A DNA stretch of 64,000 nucleotides from Bacteroidota bacterium (GTDB taxonomy: Bacteria > Bacteroidota > Bacteroidia > Chitinophagales > Chitinophagaceae), in assembly GCA_018268105.1 (NCBI GenBank), contig JAFDXG010000007.1, positions 1-64,000 on the forward strand. The letters run 5' to 3'. Below the pieces are notes generated by a model that had not been told where the DNA came from, ran no database searches, and saw nothing but the letters and a program-made list of their open reading frames with translations. Below, piece by piece: positions 27,238 to 36,400 of this stretch (its first letter is position 1; each line of letters starts with the position of its first letter). Both the position numbers and the translations under genes were made by a program.

Positions 27238-28272
27238 ATGCAATTCGGGATAATCGGAAGCGGTAGCTGGGGAACGGCATTAGCAAAAATGCTTACAGAT
27301 AATGGTAATTCCATCAACTGGTGTGTACGTAGTTCCGAAATACTAAACCATATAAAAAAGAGATATCATAATCCCAATTATCTTACTTCAGTTGCATTCA
27401 ACACCAAATTGTTATCGCTGTTTACAGAGCCGGGAGAGTTAATAGCAAACTCAGATCATGTTGTAATCGTTACCCCTTCTGCTTATACCACATCACTCTT
27501 CAACAGGATAACAGCCAGAGAACTTGCCGGAAAAAATATTATTTCTGCAGTAAAGGGGATGATTCCGCAACATAATCTGCTGCTGAATGAATTCCTCAAA
27601 AATAAATACAGGTTCAATATTGAAAACTATTTCACCATCATGGGGCCCTGCCATGCTGAAGAAGTAGCAGCAGAAAGACTCTCCTATCTTACCTTCTCCG
27701 GAGTAAACATTTCTACTGCCAAACTAATAGCAGGCAATTTCAGTACGCCATATATCAATACCATTATTAACAATGATATATATGGAGTACAATATGCCGC
27801 CATACTTAAAAACATTTATGCCGTGGCCTCGGGGATTGCCCATGGCCGGGGTTATGGCGACAATTTTCTCAGTGTACTGATCTCCAATGCCGCAGATGAG
27901 ATGGCAGGCTTTTTAAGAAAAGTAGGGATTAGAAATATTAAAGTGGGGGTGCATAAAGCTGCAAAACTCAATGAACGCAAATCACCCAATTATGCAGCTT
28001 CGGTGTACCTCGGCGATCTGCTGGTAACCTGTTATTCGCCCTTTAGTCGTAACCGTACCTTCGGAAGTATGATCGGAAAGGGATATTCTGTTTCATCAGC
28101 ACAAATTGAAATGAAAATGGTAGCTGAAGGGTATAATGCCAGCAAGAGTATTCATAATATCAATAAAGAAGTGCTTGCCGAAATGCCTATTGCAAATACT
28201 GTATATGAAATACTTTGGAAGAAACTCCCGGTAAACAGGGGATTGAAGAAAATAGAAGATTGTTTGGTTTAA
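27238..28272 (+). CDS. gpsA: NAD(P)H-dependent glycerol-3-phosphate dehydrogenase
   Basis: A 344-residue enzyme making sn-glycerol-3-phosphate for membrane lipids. The Rossmann loop GIIGSGSWGTALAKML is at the N-terminus; NIISAVKGMIP, MGPCHAEEVA and the catalytic lysine region QYAAILKNIYAVASGIAHG follow, then LGDLLVTCYSPFSRNR. The ATG at 27238 is chosen over an upstream in-frame start that adds a non-conserved octapeptide. It follows the adaptor gene by about 100 bases and has its own predicted promoter. Confidence 0.95.
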   Translation: MQFGIIGSGSWGTALAKMLTDNGNSINWCVRSSEILNHIKKRYHNPNYLTSVAFNTKLLSLFTEPGELIANSDHVVIVTPSAYTTSLFNRITARELAGKNIISAVKGMIPQHNLLLNEFLKNKYRFNIENYFTIMGPCHAEEVAAERLSYLTFSGVNISTAKLIAGNFSTPYINTIINNDIYGVQYAAILKNIYAVASGIAHGRGYGDNFLSVLISNAADEMAGFLRKVGIRNIKVGVHKAAKLNERKSPNYAASVYLGDLLVTCYSPFSRNRTFGSMIGKGYSVSSAQIEMKMVAEGYNASKSIHNINKEVLAEMPIANTVYEILWKKLPVNRGLKKIEDCLV

Positions 28273-28330
28273 GGGTTTATAAGATTGCTAACAAAACAAT
28301 GCTTAATTTCATGTTTCAAAATATTGCATC

Positions 28331-28870
28331 ATGCGTTGTATTGTAGTGGTTGCCATATTATTTTTTTCCTTTTCGCTGCAGGCGCAAACAATGTTACCTG
28401 TAAACATAATGGGTTATCATAGTCCGCTCTCATTAGCTAATAAAGGCCTGGTTGCAAATAATATTTCAAACAAGAATTGGTTTCTTAGTTCATACAGTAC
28501 TATAAATGCAGGGTATATTTTTTTCAAAGGAGGAAGCACCAGTTATATCTCAGCTCCTATGGGTATTCAGTTAAACAGGAGGCTGAATAACAACTTCTAC
28601 GCTTTTGCCGGTTTATCGGTTAATCCCACGTATCTCAACTTCAATCAGCCTATACCACTTTCAGGAATGCAAAAGGGCTACTACCCTAATGGCATGTTTG
28701 GCACAAATAAATTTGGTGTTTACCCCCGGGCAGAACTCGGGCTAATGTATATCAATGATGAAAAAACATTTTCCGTTTCTGGTAGCATTAGCGTTCAGAG
28801 AGGCGGCTATACCGGGTTTCCTTATCAGCCGAAAAGTGTGCAAGTAAATGAGGTGAACCGTGAGCGGTGA
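28331..28870 (+). CDS. Hypothetical exported protein, barrel-like
   Basis: A 179-residue protein with a signal peptide (MRCIVVVAILFFSFSLQAQ). The mature part shows alternating strands with aromatic ends (STINAGYIFFKGGS, NNFYAFAGLSVNPTYLNF, AELGLMYINDEKTFSVSGSISVQRGGY), which suggests a small outer-membrane beta-barrel. I do not recognise a named family. It lies after gpsA on the same strand, 58 bases away, with no link in function evident. Confidence 0.65.
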   Translation: MRCIVVVAILFFSFSLQAQTMLPVNIMGYHSPLSLANKGLVANNISNKNWFLSSYSTINAGYIFFKGGSTSYISAPMGIQLNRRLNNNFYAFAGLSVNPTYLNFNQPIPLSGMQKGYYPNGMFGTNKFGVYPRAELGLMYINDEKTFSVSGSISVQRGGYTGFPYQPKSVQVNEVNRER

Positions 28871-28872
28871 GA

Positions 28873-28917
28873 TTTTTCGTTTTTCGTTTCATGTTTTCCG
28901 TTTGTCGTTTATCGTTC
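28873..28917. repeat. Short degenerate T-rich tandem repeat
   Basis: About six imperfect copies of a TTTTCGT-type unit (TTTTTCGTTTTTCGTTTCATG...CCGTTTGTCGTTTATCG). Such low-complexity runs recur in Bacteroidota intergenic DNA. It lies in the gap ahead of the TonB receptor gene. Confidence 0.45.
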
Positions 28918-29011
28918 CCCCCTTCTCCTCTCAAATCCAGTTCTATTTGAAAGAATTATGACAATTGTGTGATAAAAGTAAAAGAAGGAGTTCTCAATTT
29001 TGCGGATTGTC

Positions 29012-31183
29012 ATGAAGTTGCAATTAAGCTTTATTATCTTTCTACTATTTTTTTACTCATTTCCGTTGTATGCACAGGATTCGCTGCATCGCGGCCCTGT
29101 GAATCAGCTGCTACGGGATACTTCAGTAAATGGAAATGAAATGCTGAACGAAGTGGTGGTTACTGCTACCCGCACAGAAAACAGGGTTTCTAATATCCCC
29201 CTTCCCATTCAGGTAATAAGTGCAGCAACCATCAGACAATCCGGGGCTCAACGGCTGATAGATATTTTACAAATGCAAACCGGGTTGATGATTGCTTCCA
29301 ACCCCCTGGGTACCGCGCTTCAGGGTTACCCCAATCCATTTGGCGATGGTATTCAAATGCAGGGATTGGATCCTGCTTATACATTAATATTAATAGATGG
29401 AGAACCTGTTACCGGACGAAATGCCGGTATAATTAACCTGGGAAGAATAGCTGTTGGAAATATAAAACAAATTGAAATTTTAAAAGGCCCGGCTACCAGT
29501 TTGTATGGGTCAGATGCACTGGCTGGTGTTATTAATATCATTACAGACAATCCCCAGAAAAATGATTTCAACTTTCAAAGCTATTATGCTACCAATAATA
29601 CCCTGGGGTTAACCGGATCTGCTAACCTAAAAACTAAGAAAGCAGCCTGGCAGATTTTTGGCAAAAGATACAGCAGCGACGGTTATGATTTCGATAAAAA
29701 TATTTACGGACAAACCGTAGATCCCTTTACGGATTACAGCTTTAGTGGCAAAATGATATACGATTTTAGTGACAATAGTAATTTACTGGCTTCTGTACGC
29801 TATTCATCAGGTAAACAAAAGAATGCCTATCTCATTTATCCTGACAATAGTGTAGTAGCGGTTGGGGGCCATACCATAGAAGAAGATAAAAGCATATTTC
29901 TGCGGTTTAAAAACCGGGTGCATAATCTTATTTCATATTCCGTTCAGGTGTATGGGGCTAATTATGCTAACAACGCCAATGTATATTACAAAAATGACGG
30001 CGCATTATTTGATCATATCGGGCTAAGTCAGACCCTTATCAAACCAGAGATTCAGTTGAATATAGGAAAAGACCCCAAATCCCTGTGGATGACCGGTGTG
30101 GGGTACAATTGGGAAAAGATAAGTTCGACTCGATACGACAAAGTGCATCAGCTTAATTCGTGGTATCTATTCGGGCAAAAGCAATGGGTGTTTAATAACG
30201 CCAATATCATAACAGGCCTTCGGTATGACAAGAATGTACTCTATAAGGCACAACTAAGTCCTAAGATTGCATTCGCCTATAAATTCACCCCTGAATTTAT
30301 TCTAAAAGCCAGTGTGGGAACAGGATTCAAAGCACCGGATTTCAGGCAGCAGTTCCTGAATTTTGATAATGCAATGGTCAATTATAATATCATAGGCGCC
30401 AGGGAACTGGGGAATGTATTGCAGGACCAGATAAATAAAGGGTTGCTGGAAGATAATGAAGACGTGAGACGATATATGATACCGGTAGAATTGAAACCCG
30501 AACAATCAGTTGGAATTAACCTCGGCTTTGATTATACCCTGAAGGTGAATACCGTTTTTAAATTGAATGTATTTAGAAATGACATTTCCAATCTGATAGA
30601 ATCGTACAGTCTGCCCTTCATCTCAAAAAACGGAACCGGTTTTTTTTCTTATAAGAATGTAAACCGGGTATTTACAGAAGGTGCTGAACTTACGATACAA
30701 CACCGGTTCAATAAGCAGTTTTCGATGAACCTGTCTTATCAATACCTGATAGCAAAAGATAAAGAAGTGATCCGTGAATTGAAAAATGGGGAAATCTATA
30801 AGAGAGATCCGCTTACCAATGTAAGCAGCCCGGTGGATTTAAGCGATTACAAAGGATTGTATAACCGGAGCAAACACTCAGGCAATATCAGTATCAGATA
30901 TAACAATGATAAATTAAAGGGCAGTGTCATGATTTTTGCCAAATACAGAGGAAAGTTTGGATACAATGGATTGGATGGATTTAATGATGGGAACGATATC
31001 CTTGATGATGACCGAGAATTTATTAAAGGATTTACCCTCCTGAATATTAGTGCTACCAAAAACCTGGGCAGTCATATTGATATACAGGGAGGTATAGAAA
31101 ACTTACTTAATTATACCAATAAGGTATATATGCCCAATATTTACGGGCGGATATATTTCGCAAACCTGAATTTTAAATTTTAA
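29012..31183 (+). CDS. TonB-dependent outer-membrane receptor, probable haem/HmuR-like
   Basis: A 723-residue receptor. The ATG at 29012 opens a signal peptide ending at YAQD. The plug domain (about 45-165) has the VVVTATRTENRVSNIPLPIQV start and ILKGPATSLYGSDALAGVINIIT end; a 22-strand barrel follows and closes on an aromatic residue (NLNFKF). The FKAP segment (GTGFKAPDFRQQF) and a downstream LKPEQS resemble the FRAP/NPDL boxes of haem receptors. A HmuY-like lipoprotein gene is 13 bases downstream, which makes haem the most likely ligand. Haem use is an inference from context. Confidence 0.88.
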   Translation: MKLQLSFIIFLLFFYSFPLYAQDSLHRGPVNQLLRDTSVNGNEMLNEVVVTATRTENRVSNIPLPIQVISAATIRQSGAQRLIDILQMQTGLMIASNPLGTALQGYPNPFGDGIQMQGLDPAYTLILIDGEPVTGRNAGIINLGRIAVGNIKQIEILKGPATSLYGSDALAGVINIITDNPQKNDFNFQSYYATNNTLGLTGSANLKTKKAAWQIFGKRYSSDGYDFDKNIYGQTVDPFTDYSFSGKMIYDFSDNSNLLASVRYSSGKQKNAYLIYPDNSVVAVGGHTIEEDKSIFLRFKNRVHNLISYSVQVYGANYANNANVYYKNDGALFDHIGLSQTLIKPEIQLNIGKDPKSLWMTGVGYNWEKISSTRYDKVHQLNSWYLFGQKQWVFNNANIITGLRYDKNVLYKAQLSPKIAFAYKFTPEFILKASVGTGFKAPDFRQQFLNFDNAMVNYNIIGARELGNVLQDQINKGLLEDNEDVRRYMIPVELKPEQSVGINLGFDYTLKVNTVFKLNVFRNDISNLIESYSLPFISKNGTGFFSYKNVNRVFTEGAELTIQHRFNKQFSMNLSYQYLIAKDKEVIRELKNGEIYKRDPLTNVSSPVDLSDYKGLYNRSKHSGNISIRYNNDKLKGSVMIFAKYRGKFGYNGLDGFNDGNDILDDDREFIKGFTLLNISATKNLGSHIDIQGGIENLLNYTNKVYMPNIYGRIYFANLNFKF

Positions 31184-31196
31184 TACTTCTGATTTT

Positions 31197-31784
31197 ATGA
31201 CAATGTTTAAGTTGAGTGCTTTATCGTTCGTTGCTTTAGTAATGGGTTTTGTATCCTGCAAAAAAGAAGATCAAAAGGAAGAAGTAACCCCGGCGGTTAC
31301 TAAAACCGATTCTGTTCGCGCCTCCACTACAGGCAACTTTGCTTTCTATAGTTTTAAGGATGGGAAAGCAATAGAAGTGAGCGATTCTGCTACCACCAAA
31401 TGGGATTTTGGGATTCGTTTTGTTAGCATCATTGTAAACAGTCATGCCAGTGGTCCGGGCAATGTGGGGGTGGTTACTGAAAAAGGAATATTCGACACTT
31501 ACACTGTTGCACCCGAGAGCGGTTATGCTTATGATACCACAAGTTCCAAATTAGCTATTAATTCGGAAGTAACTGGGGGGTGGTATAACTATAGCGGTCC
31601 TCCCACTCACAGTTTTAGCCCCAAGGCAGGTATGTTTTTTGTGTTTAAAACAACTGATAATAACTACGTGAAAGTGGAAATGCTTTCTGCCCGTTATGAA
31701 GATTTTGTAGGCCCTATGCCTACGCATATATGGCATAAATTCCGTTACGTATATCAGCCAGACGGTTCAAGAGAGTTTAAATAA
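31197..31784 (+). CDS. HmuY-like haem-binding lipoprotein
   Basis: A 195-residue protein with a lipobox (VMGFVSC, lipidated Cys near 21) followed by a short charged linker. The mature part shows the HmuY-family pattern: FAFYSFKDGKAIEV, then TTKWDFGIRFVSIIVNSHASGPGNVGVV, and a C-terminal strand HIWHKFRYVYQPDG. HmuY proteins capture haem at the cell surface and hand it to a TonB receptor, encoded here just upstream. The two genes form an operon closed by a terminator. Axial haem histidines cannot be assigned by eye. Confidence 0.82.
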   Translation: MTMFKLSALSFVALVMGFVSCKKEDQKEEVTPAVTKTDSVRASTTGNFAFYSFKDGKAIEVSDSATTKWDFGIRFVSIIVNSHASGPGNVGVVTEKGIFDTYTVAPESGYAYDTTSSKLAINSEVTGGWYNYSGPPTHSFSPKAGMFFVFKTTDNNYVKVEMLSARYEDFVGPMPTHIWHKFRYVYQPDGSREFK

Positions 31785-31815
31785 TGAATTCTCTTATTAA
31801 ATAATTCTCATAAAA

Positions 31816-31837
31816 GCCCCGTTATGGGGCATTTTTT
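31816..31837 (+). terminator. Rho-independent terminator of the TonB/HmuY unit
   Basis: GCCCC (31816-31820) and GGGGC (31826-31830) form a 5-bp stem around GTTAT, followed by ATTTTTT. It is 32 bases past the lipoprotein stop codon. Confidence 0.85.
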
Positions 31838-32051
31838 ATTGTAAGCGGGCTTCAAAAGTTGTGTTTGAAACCTAATATAAAACTTTTAATTTCGTTAAGT
31901 ATAGCATCCTTTTAAACCCGTTTACCTTTTACACCAAATTGTATTTAAAATTGGACTAAATTAATGTAGCACTAATAGCTTATTTACTCAAAGATGCCGT
32001 GATGATTACAATTCAAAGAGAAAATAAGGTTATAAATGTACTTCAACACTC

Positions 32052-33362
32052 ATGACTAAAAAGACGAATTTAAGAAAGATGTCCTTTGGGATACTGGATA
32101 CTTTAAGAGGGGGTCCAATAAAAAAGCATCTGTCTGAAATAACTGCACTAATAAATGAGAAAGATGAATATGTGATACAGGCATATATTGACCATCGTAT
32201 AAAAATATTATTGCAGCATGCAAAAAATTCTACAAAATATTATAGCCAGGCAAATATTGAAAAGGGATTAAGTGCTTTGCCCGTAGTTAATAAAAATATT
32301 ATTCGTGAAAATATTGATGCATTTACTTCAAATAAATTTGATAGTAATACCCGCATTATGGCGCTTACAAGTGGCTCCACCGGCACACCGTTCAAGGTCT
32401 ATTACAATAAGGATAAAAAAAACAGGAATACTGCTGACATGATATACTTTGGCGGACTTACAGGTTATCTTTTAGGGATGAAACTGTATTATATGAAAAT
32501 CTGGACAAAGATCAACAGAAAATCCAGAATAAAAGCATGGAAGGAAAATATTGAAGCGGTAGATGTTACTCAGTTATCTGATGCAAACTTACCCATGTTG
32601 ATAGAAAAGTTCAGATCCGAAGATGCTCCATTTGCAATACTTGGATATTCCTCCGCCCTGGAATCTGTTTGTCGTTATCTCAATAAACATCACCCGGGTA
32701 TAAAGATTGCCAATGCCGTGTCTGTGATAACAATGTCAGAAGCACTAAATGAATATACTAAAATTGCAATTAAAAAATTCTTTGGCGTAAATGCAGTATC
32801 CCGGTATTCTAATATTGAGAATGGTATAATTGCTCAGTGCCTTCCAAATGGAGATGATTCGTTTTTGATTAACAGGGCAAGTTACCTGGTACAGGTGTTG
32901 GCGTTCGATAATGATGAGCCTGTTGCAATGGGCAGGCCAGGCAGAATTGTAATAACAGATTTTTACAATTTTGCAATGCCAATGATTAAGTATGATACCG
33001 GTGATGTTGGCGTTTTAGGGAAGAACGAAAAGGGACAATTGGCTTTGACAAGTGTAGAAGGCCGCCGGTTGGATATAGTCTATGACACCCAAGGCGAAAT
33101 AGTTTCCTCTTTTTCAATAAACAATAATATGCTGTTGTTTCCTGAAATTAAACAATATCAGTTTATTCAGGTGGGCAAAACAAATTATATTTTTAAATTA
33201 AATCCTGATGGGAATTTTACCAGGGAACAGGATCTCATTAATGAATTTAAGACCTTCTTTGGCAATGATGCTGATATAAAAGTGGAATACGTTAAAGAGA
33301 TTCCTTTACTTAGTTCGGGTAAACGAAAAATGGTTGTTAATATGATGAAACAGACCCTGTAA
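32052..33362 (+). CDS. CapK/PaaK-like adenylate-forming enzyme
   Basis: A 436-residue protein of the phenylacetate-CoA ligase-like family, to which CapK proteins of capsule loci belong. The nucleotide-binding motif is LTSGSTGTPFKVYYN (near 106-120), followed by SRYSNIENGIIAQC and the conserved YDTGDVG with ERRLDI-like VEGRRLDI. A C-terminal lid (LLSSGKRKMVV) closes it. It would adenylate a carboxylate. No acyl carrier or glycosyltransferase gene is next to it, so its pathway is unknown. The 267-base gap before it shows no feature beyond AT-rich sequence. Confidence 0.82.
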   Translation: MTKKTNLRKMSFGILDTLRGGPIKKHLSEITALINEKDEYVIQAYIDHRIKILLQHAKNSTKYYSQANIEKGLSALPVVNKNIIRENIDAFTSNKFDSNTRIMALTSGSTGTPFKVYYNKDKKNRNTADMIYFGGLTGYLLGMKLYYMKIWTKINRKSRIKAWKENIEAVDVTQLSDANLPMLIEKFRSEDAPFAILGYSSALESVCRYLNKHHPGIKIANAVSVITMSEALNEYTKIAIKKFFGVNAVSRYSNIENGIIAQCLPNGDDSFLINRASYLVQVLAFDNDEPVAMGRPGRIVITDFYNFAMPMIKYDTGDVGVLGKNEKGQLALTSVEGRRLDIVYDTQGEIVSSFSINNNMLLFPEIKQYQFIQVGKTNYIFKLNPDGNFTREQDLINEFKTFFGNDADIKVEYVKEIPLLSSGKRKMVVNMMKQTL

Positions 33363-33405
33363 TTGTATGTGATTGATGGGGCTATGTCACTGTTGCCACT
33401 ACATA

Positions 33406-36400
33406 TTATCTAATCAGGGTAATTGTGCCTTTCCTGGTAAATATTTCACCAGTATCACAGATAAACTCAATATAATATACATAAGTGGCGCCCTCAGCCA
33501 TCCTGTCTTTATACATACCATCCCATCCTTTTGAAGCATCCTCAATATTACAGTTGAAAGTTTGGAAAACCACCTCGCCCCAGCGATTAAACACCCGCAT
33601 GGATTTAATAGACCGGATACCTTTTCCTTTCACATAAAAAATATCGTTTTGACGATCTCCGTTGGGTGTAAATGCATTGGGAATATATACCCGGCCCTGG
33701 GCGCAGATCAACTTTATAGATACGGTATCTGCACTTATACATCCAAACCTTGTTTGCACCGATACTACATAGTTTATATTTGATCTTGGTGTGCTAACCG
33801 GTGCCGCACAGGTAGCACAATCCAGATAGTCGGCAGGAATCCAGTTGTATTGTACTACATCTTTGCTCGCAGTAGTCGGCAAGGTTACCACATCGCCGGT
33901 TAACAATTCCATATCGTTGGGTGCGGTTACAGATGGCAGTGGTTTTACTGCAACAGTCACACTTTTTGTATCAGAAAAGCAATGATATTGATCGTTTCCT
34001 ACAACAGTATAGGTGGTATTTATCTGCGGTGATGCCATGGGATTAGGACTGGTCGTGTTGTTTAGCCCAATAATATTGTTGATCCATTCATAATTGTCGG
34101 CTCCTTTTACCGGCAATTGAACAGCGTTACCAATACAAACAAAAGTGTCGGGTACAATTTGAATTTGGAAAGGTTTGGCCACACTCACACTTGCAGAATC
34201 CACTCTGATGCAGTTAAATTCATTTTTTACCGTAACATAGTAGGTAATATTATCTGAAGGTGTGGCGATTGTGGTAGCACCGTTTAACGGATTAAGACCA
34301 TGAGCAGGCGCCCAATTATATTGTTTTCCGCCACCTGCATTAAGTTCTATGCTTTTGCCAAGACAAACTACGGATTGTTTTGGACTTAGTGTAACAATTG
34401 GTCGAGGATTAACAGTTAGCAACTTAGTTGTGGTATCAATACATCCGGCATTGTCTGCCGTAAGCACTATATCTTCTGAAGCCGCATCTTCATACCATTG
34501 GGCGGGAGGAAGCTGAAGGTTTGAATGGTTGCCGTTTTTAAAATCCCAACGCCATTGCAGATCTCCCTGTAAATCGGCAGCGCCTTTAAATACCACAGAA
34601 TCTTCTTCACAAATCGCCTGCAATGAATTGATGGTTGCTTTAGGTGTTGGTATAATTGTAACGGAATCTGAAGCAATTTTTTCACAACCATAAGGGGATT
34701 TTATTTTAACTGTTGCATTAAATATACCGGGAATATTATAAAAGTAGGAAGCAGGATTATCCTGCGATACAGCATCGGGCCTGCCAGTGCCAAAATTCCA
34801 GGAGTACGATAAAGTTTTTTGCAGTTGCTCCGCTGCAATACTTTTTACTTCGGGCTCAAACAATACCATTGCGCTGTCGCAGATATGCACCGGAGACTTC
34901 CTTATGCTATGGATTGCCAAAGAATCAATTACAATTTTATCCGGTAATTCTGATGTGCCCGAACAGCCGTCGCCATCTTTCAGGATCAGTGCAGGAGCGT
35001 ATATACCTGCGTTTTCGTAACTATGAGTTGCAAAAGTATCAGTAGTTAGCTTGAGGTTGCCATCACCAAAATCCCAGGTATAAGATGACGCATTTTTTAC
35101 CGCAGCGCTTAACGTAACGTTCTGGTTTAGGCAGCCCGACAAAGTATCAGCTTTTAATATGGCATAAGGCCCTTTGATGGTAATATATTCAATAGCCGAA
35201 TCAATATAATTGCTATTGCCATACCCGTATAAAACAATCTTGTATACACCCGGTTTATAGTAAGTATGACTTGGAAAATTCTGATTGTCTGCCGTACCTC
35301 CATCGCCAAAATTCCAGAATACTTTTTGTGCATTTTCGGAAGTGTTGGTGAATTTAACAATTACAGGCGGGCATGTAGTATTGTTGATATAGGCCTCAGT
35401 GTGGGTAAACGATGCTGCCACATCTTTTATAAAAAGAACTTTTTTGGCTGTATCAGTACAGCCATTGATATCTTTTGCGATCAGGGTGATAGAATCCTTT
35501 CCCAGTGCAGTATAGGTTTTTAAAGGTGGTGTATAACTATTATATTTATCGCCATTGCCAAATGTCCAGTTGTACTGCGGGTTACTGTTGTTAGCATTTG
35601 AGGTGTTGTAAAAATAAACAGTAGTATTAGGGAATATCTTTTCCGGTGAATAGTTGAAATCTGCTTTAGGTCCTTTTACGCTGGCATAGTTTGATGAATA
35701 GGAAGGGGTAACAGACACACAACCATCCGCATCAGTAATCTTAAGTATGGGATAATAATTACCCGGTTCTGCATACTGATGTTGTATAAGTCCGTTGACG
35801 GGATAATCTTCATCGCTATGATACAGCGTACCCCCATCCATAAAATTCCATTCCCATTTTTTTACAGGGATACCGTCATTTGCAACTGACTGGTCTTTAA
35901 AGATGATAGGTTTTTTAAAACATACCCCGTTTTGCATGTAGCCAAAATCCGCTTTTGGTCCTTTTATCTTTAGTGTAATATAATTTGTAGTATCGGTACA
36001 GTAGGGATAACTGTTAGCAATTATTATTGCCCTGATATTATTTTGACCATTCGACAGGTTAGTAATTGTGGCATTATATTCAGTGATAAAATAATTATCT
36101 GCTGCTGTATAGGTGGGAGTAAAGGTTGTGCCATCACCATATTGCCAGGAGGATATGGAATAATGATTACTGTTGTTGTCAGGAAATGCAGGATTTTTTT
36201 CAAGCCCTGCGATTTTTATTTTCAGGTCACCACTTCCGCATATTGCTGTAAGTGTAGCTTCAAGAACAGGTGTTTGTTTCATTAACAGGTTTACTTTTAC
36301 AGAATCTCTGATCTTGCATTTTCCATTTTCTGCTATGAGATATGCCTGGTAACTACCGGTAGTTGAATAAATATGTGTAATAGATTTTTGAAGTGGGGGA

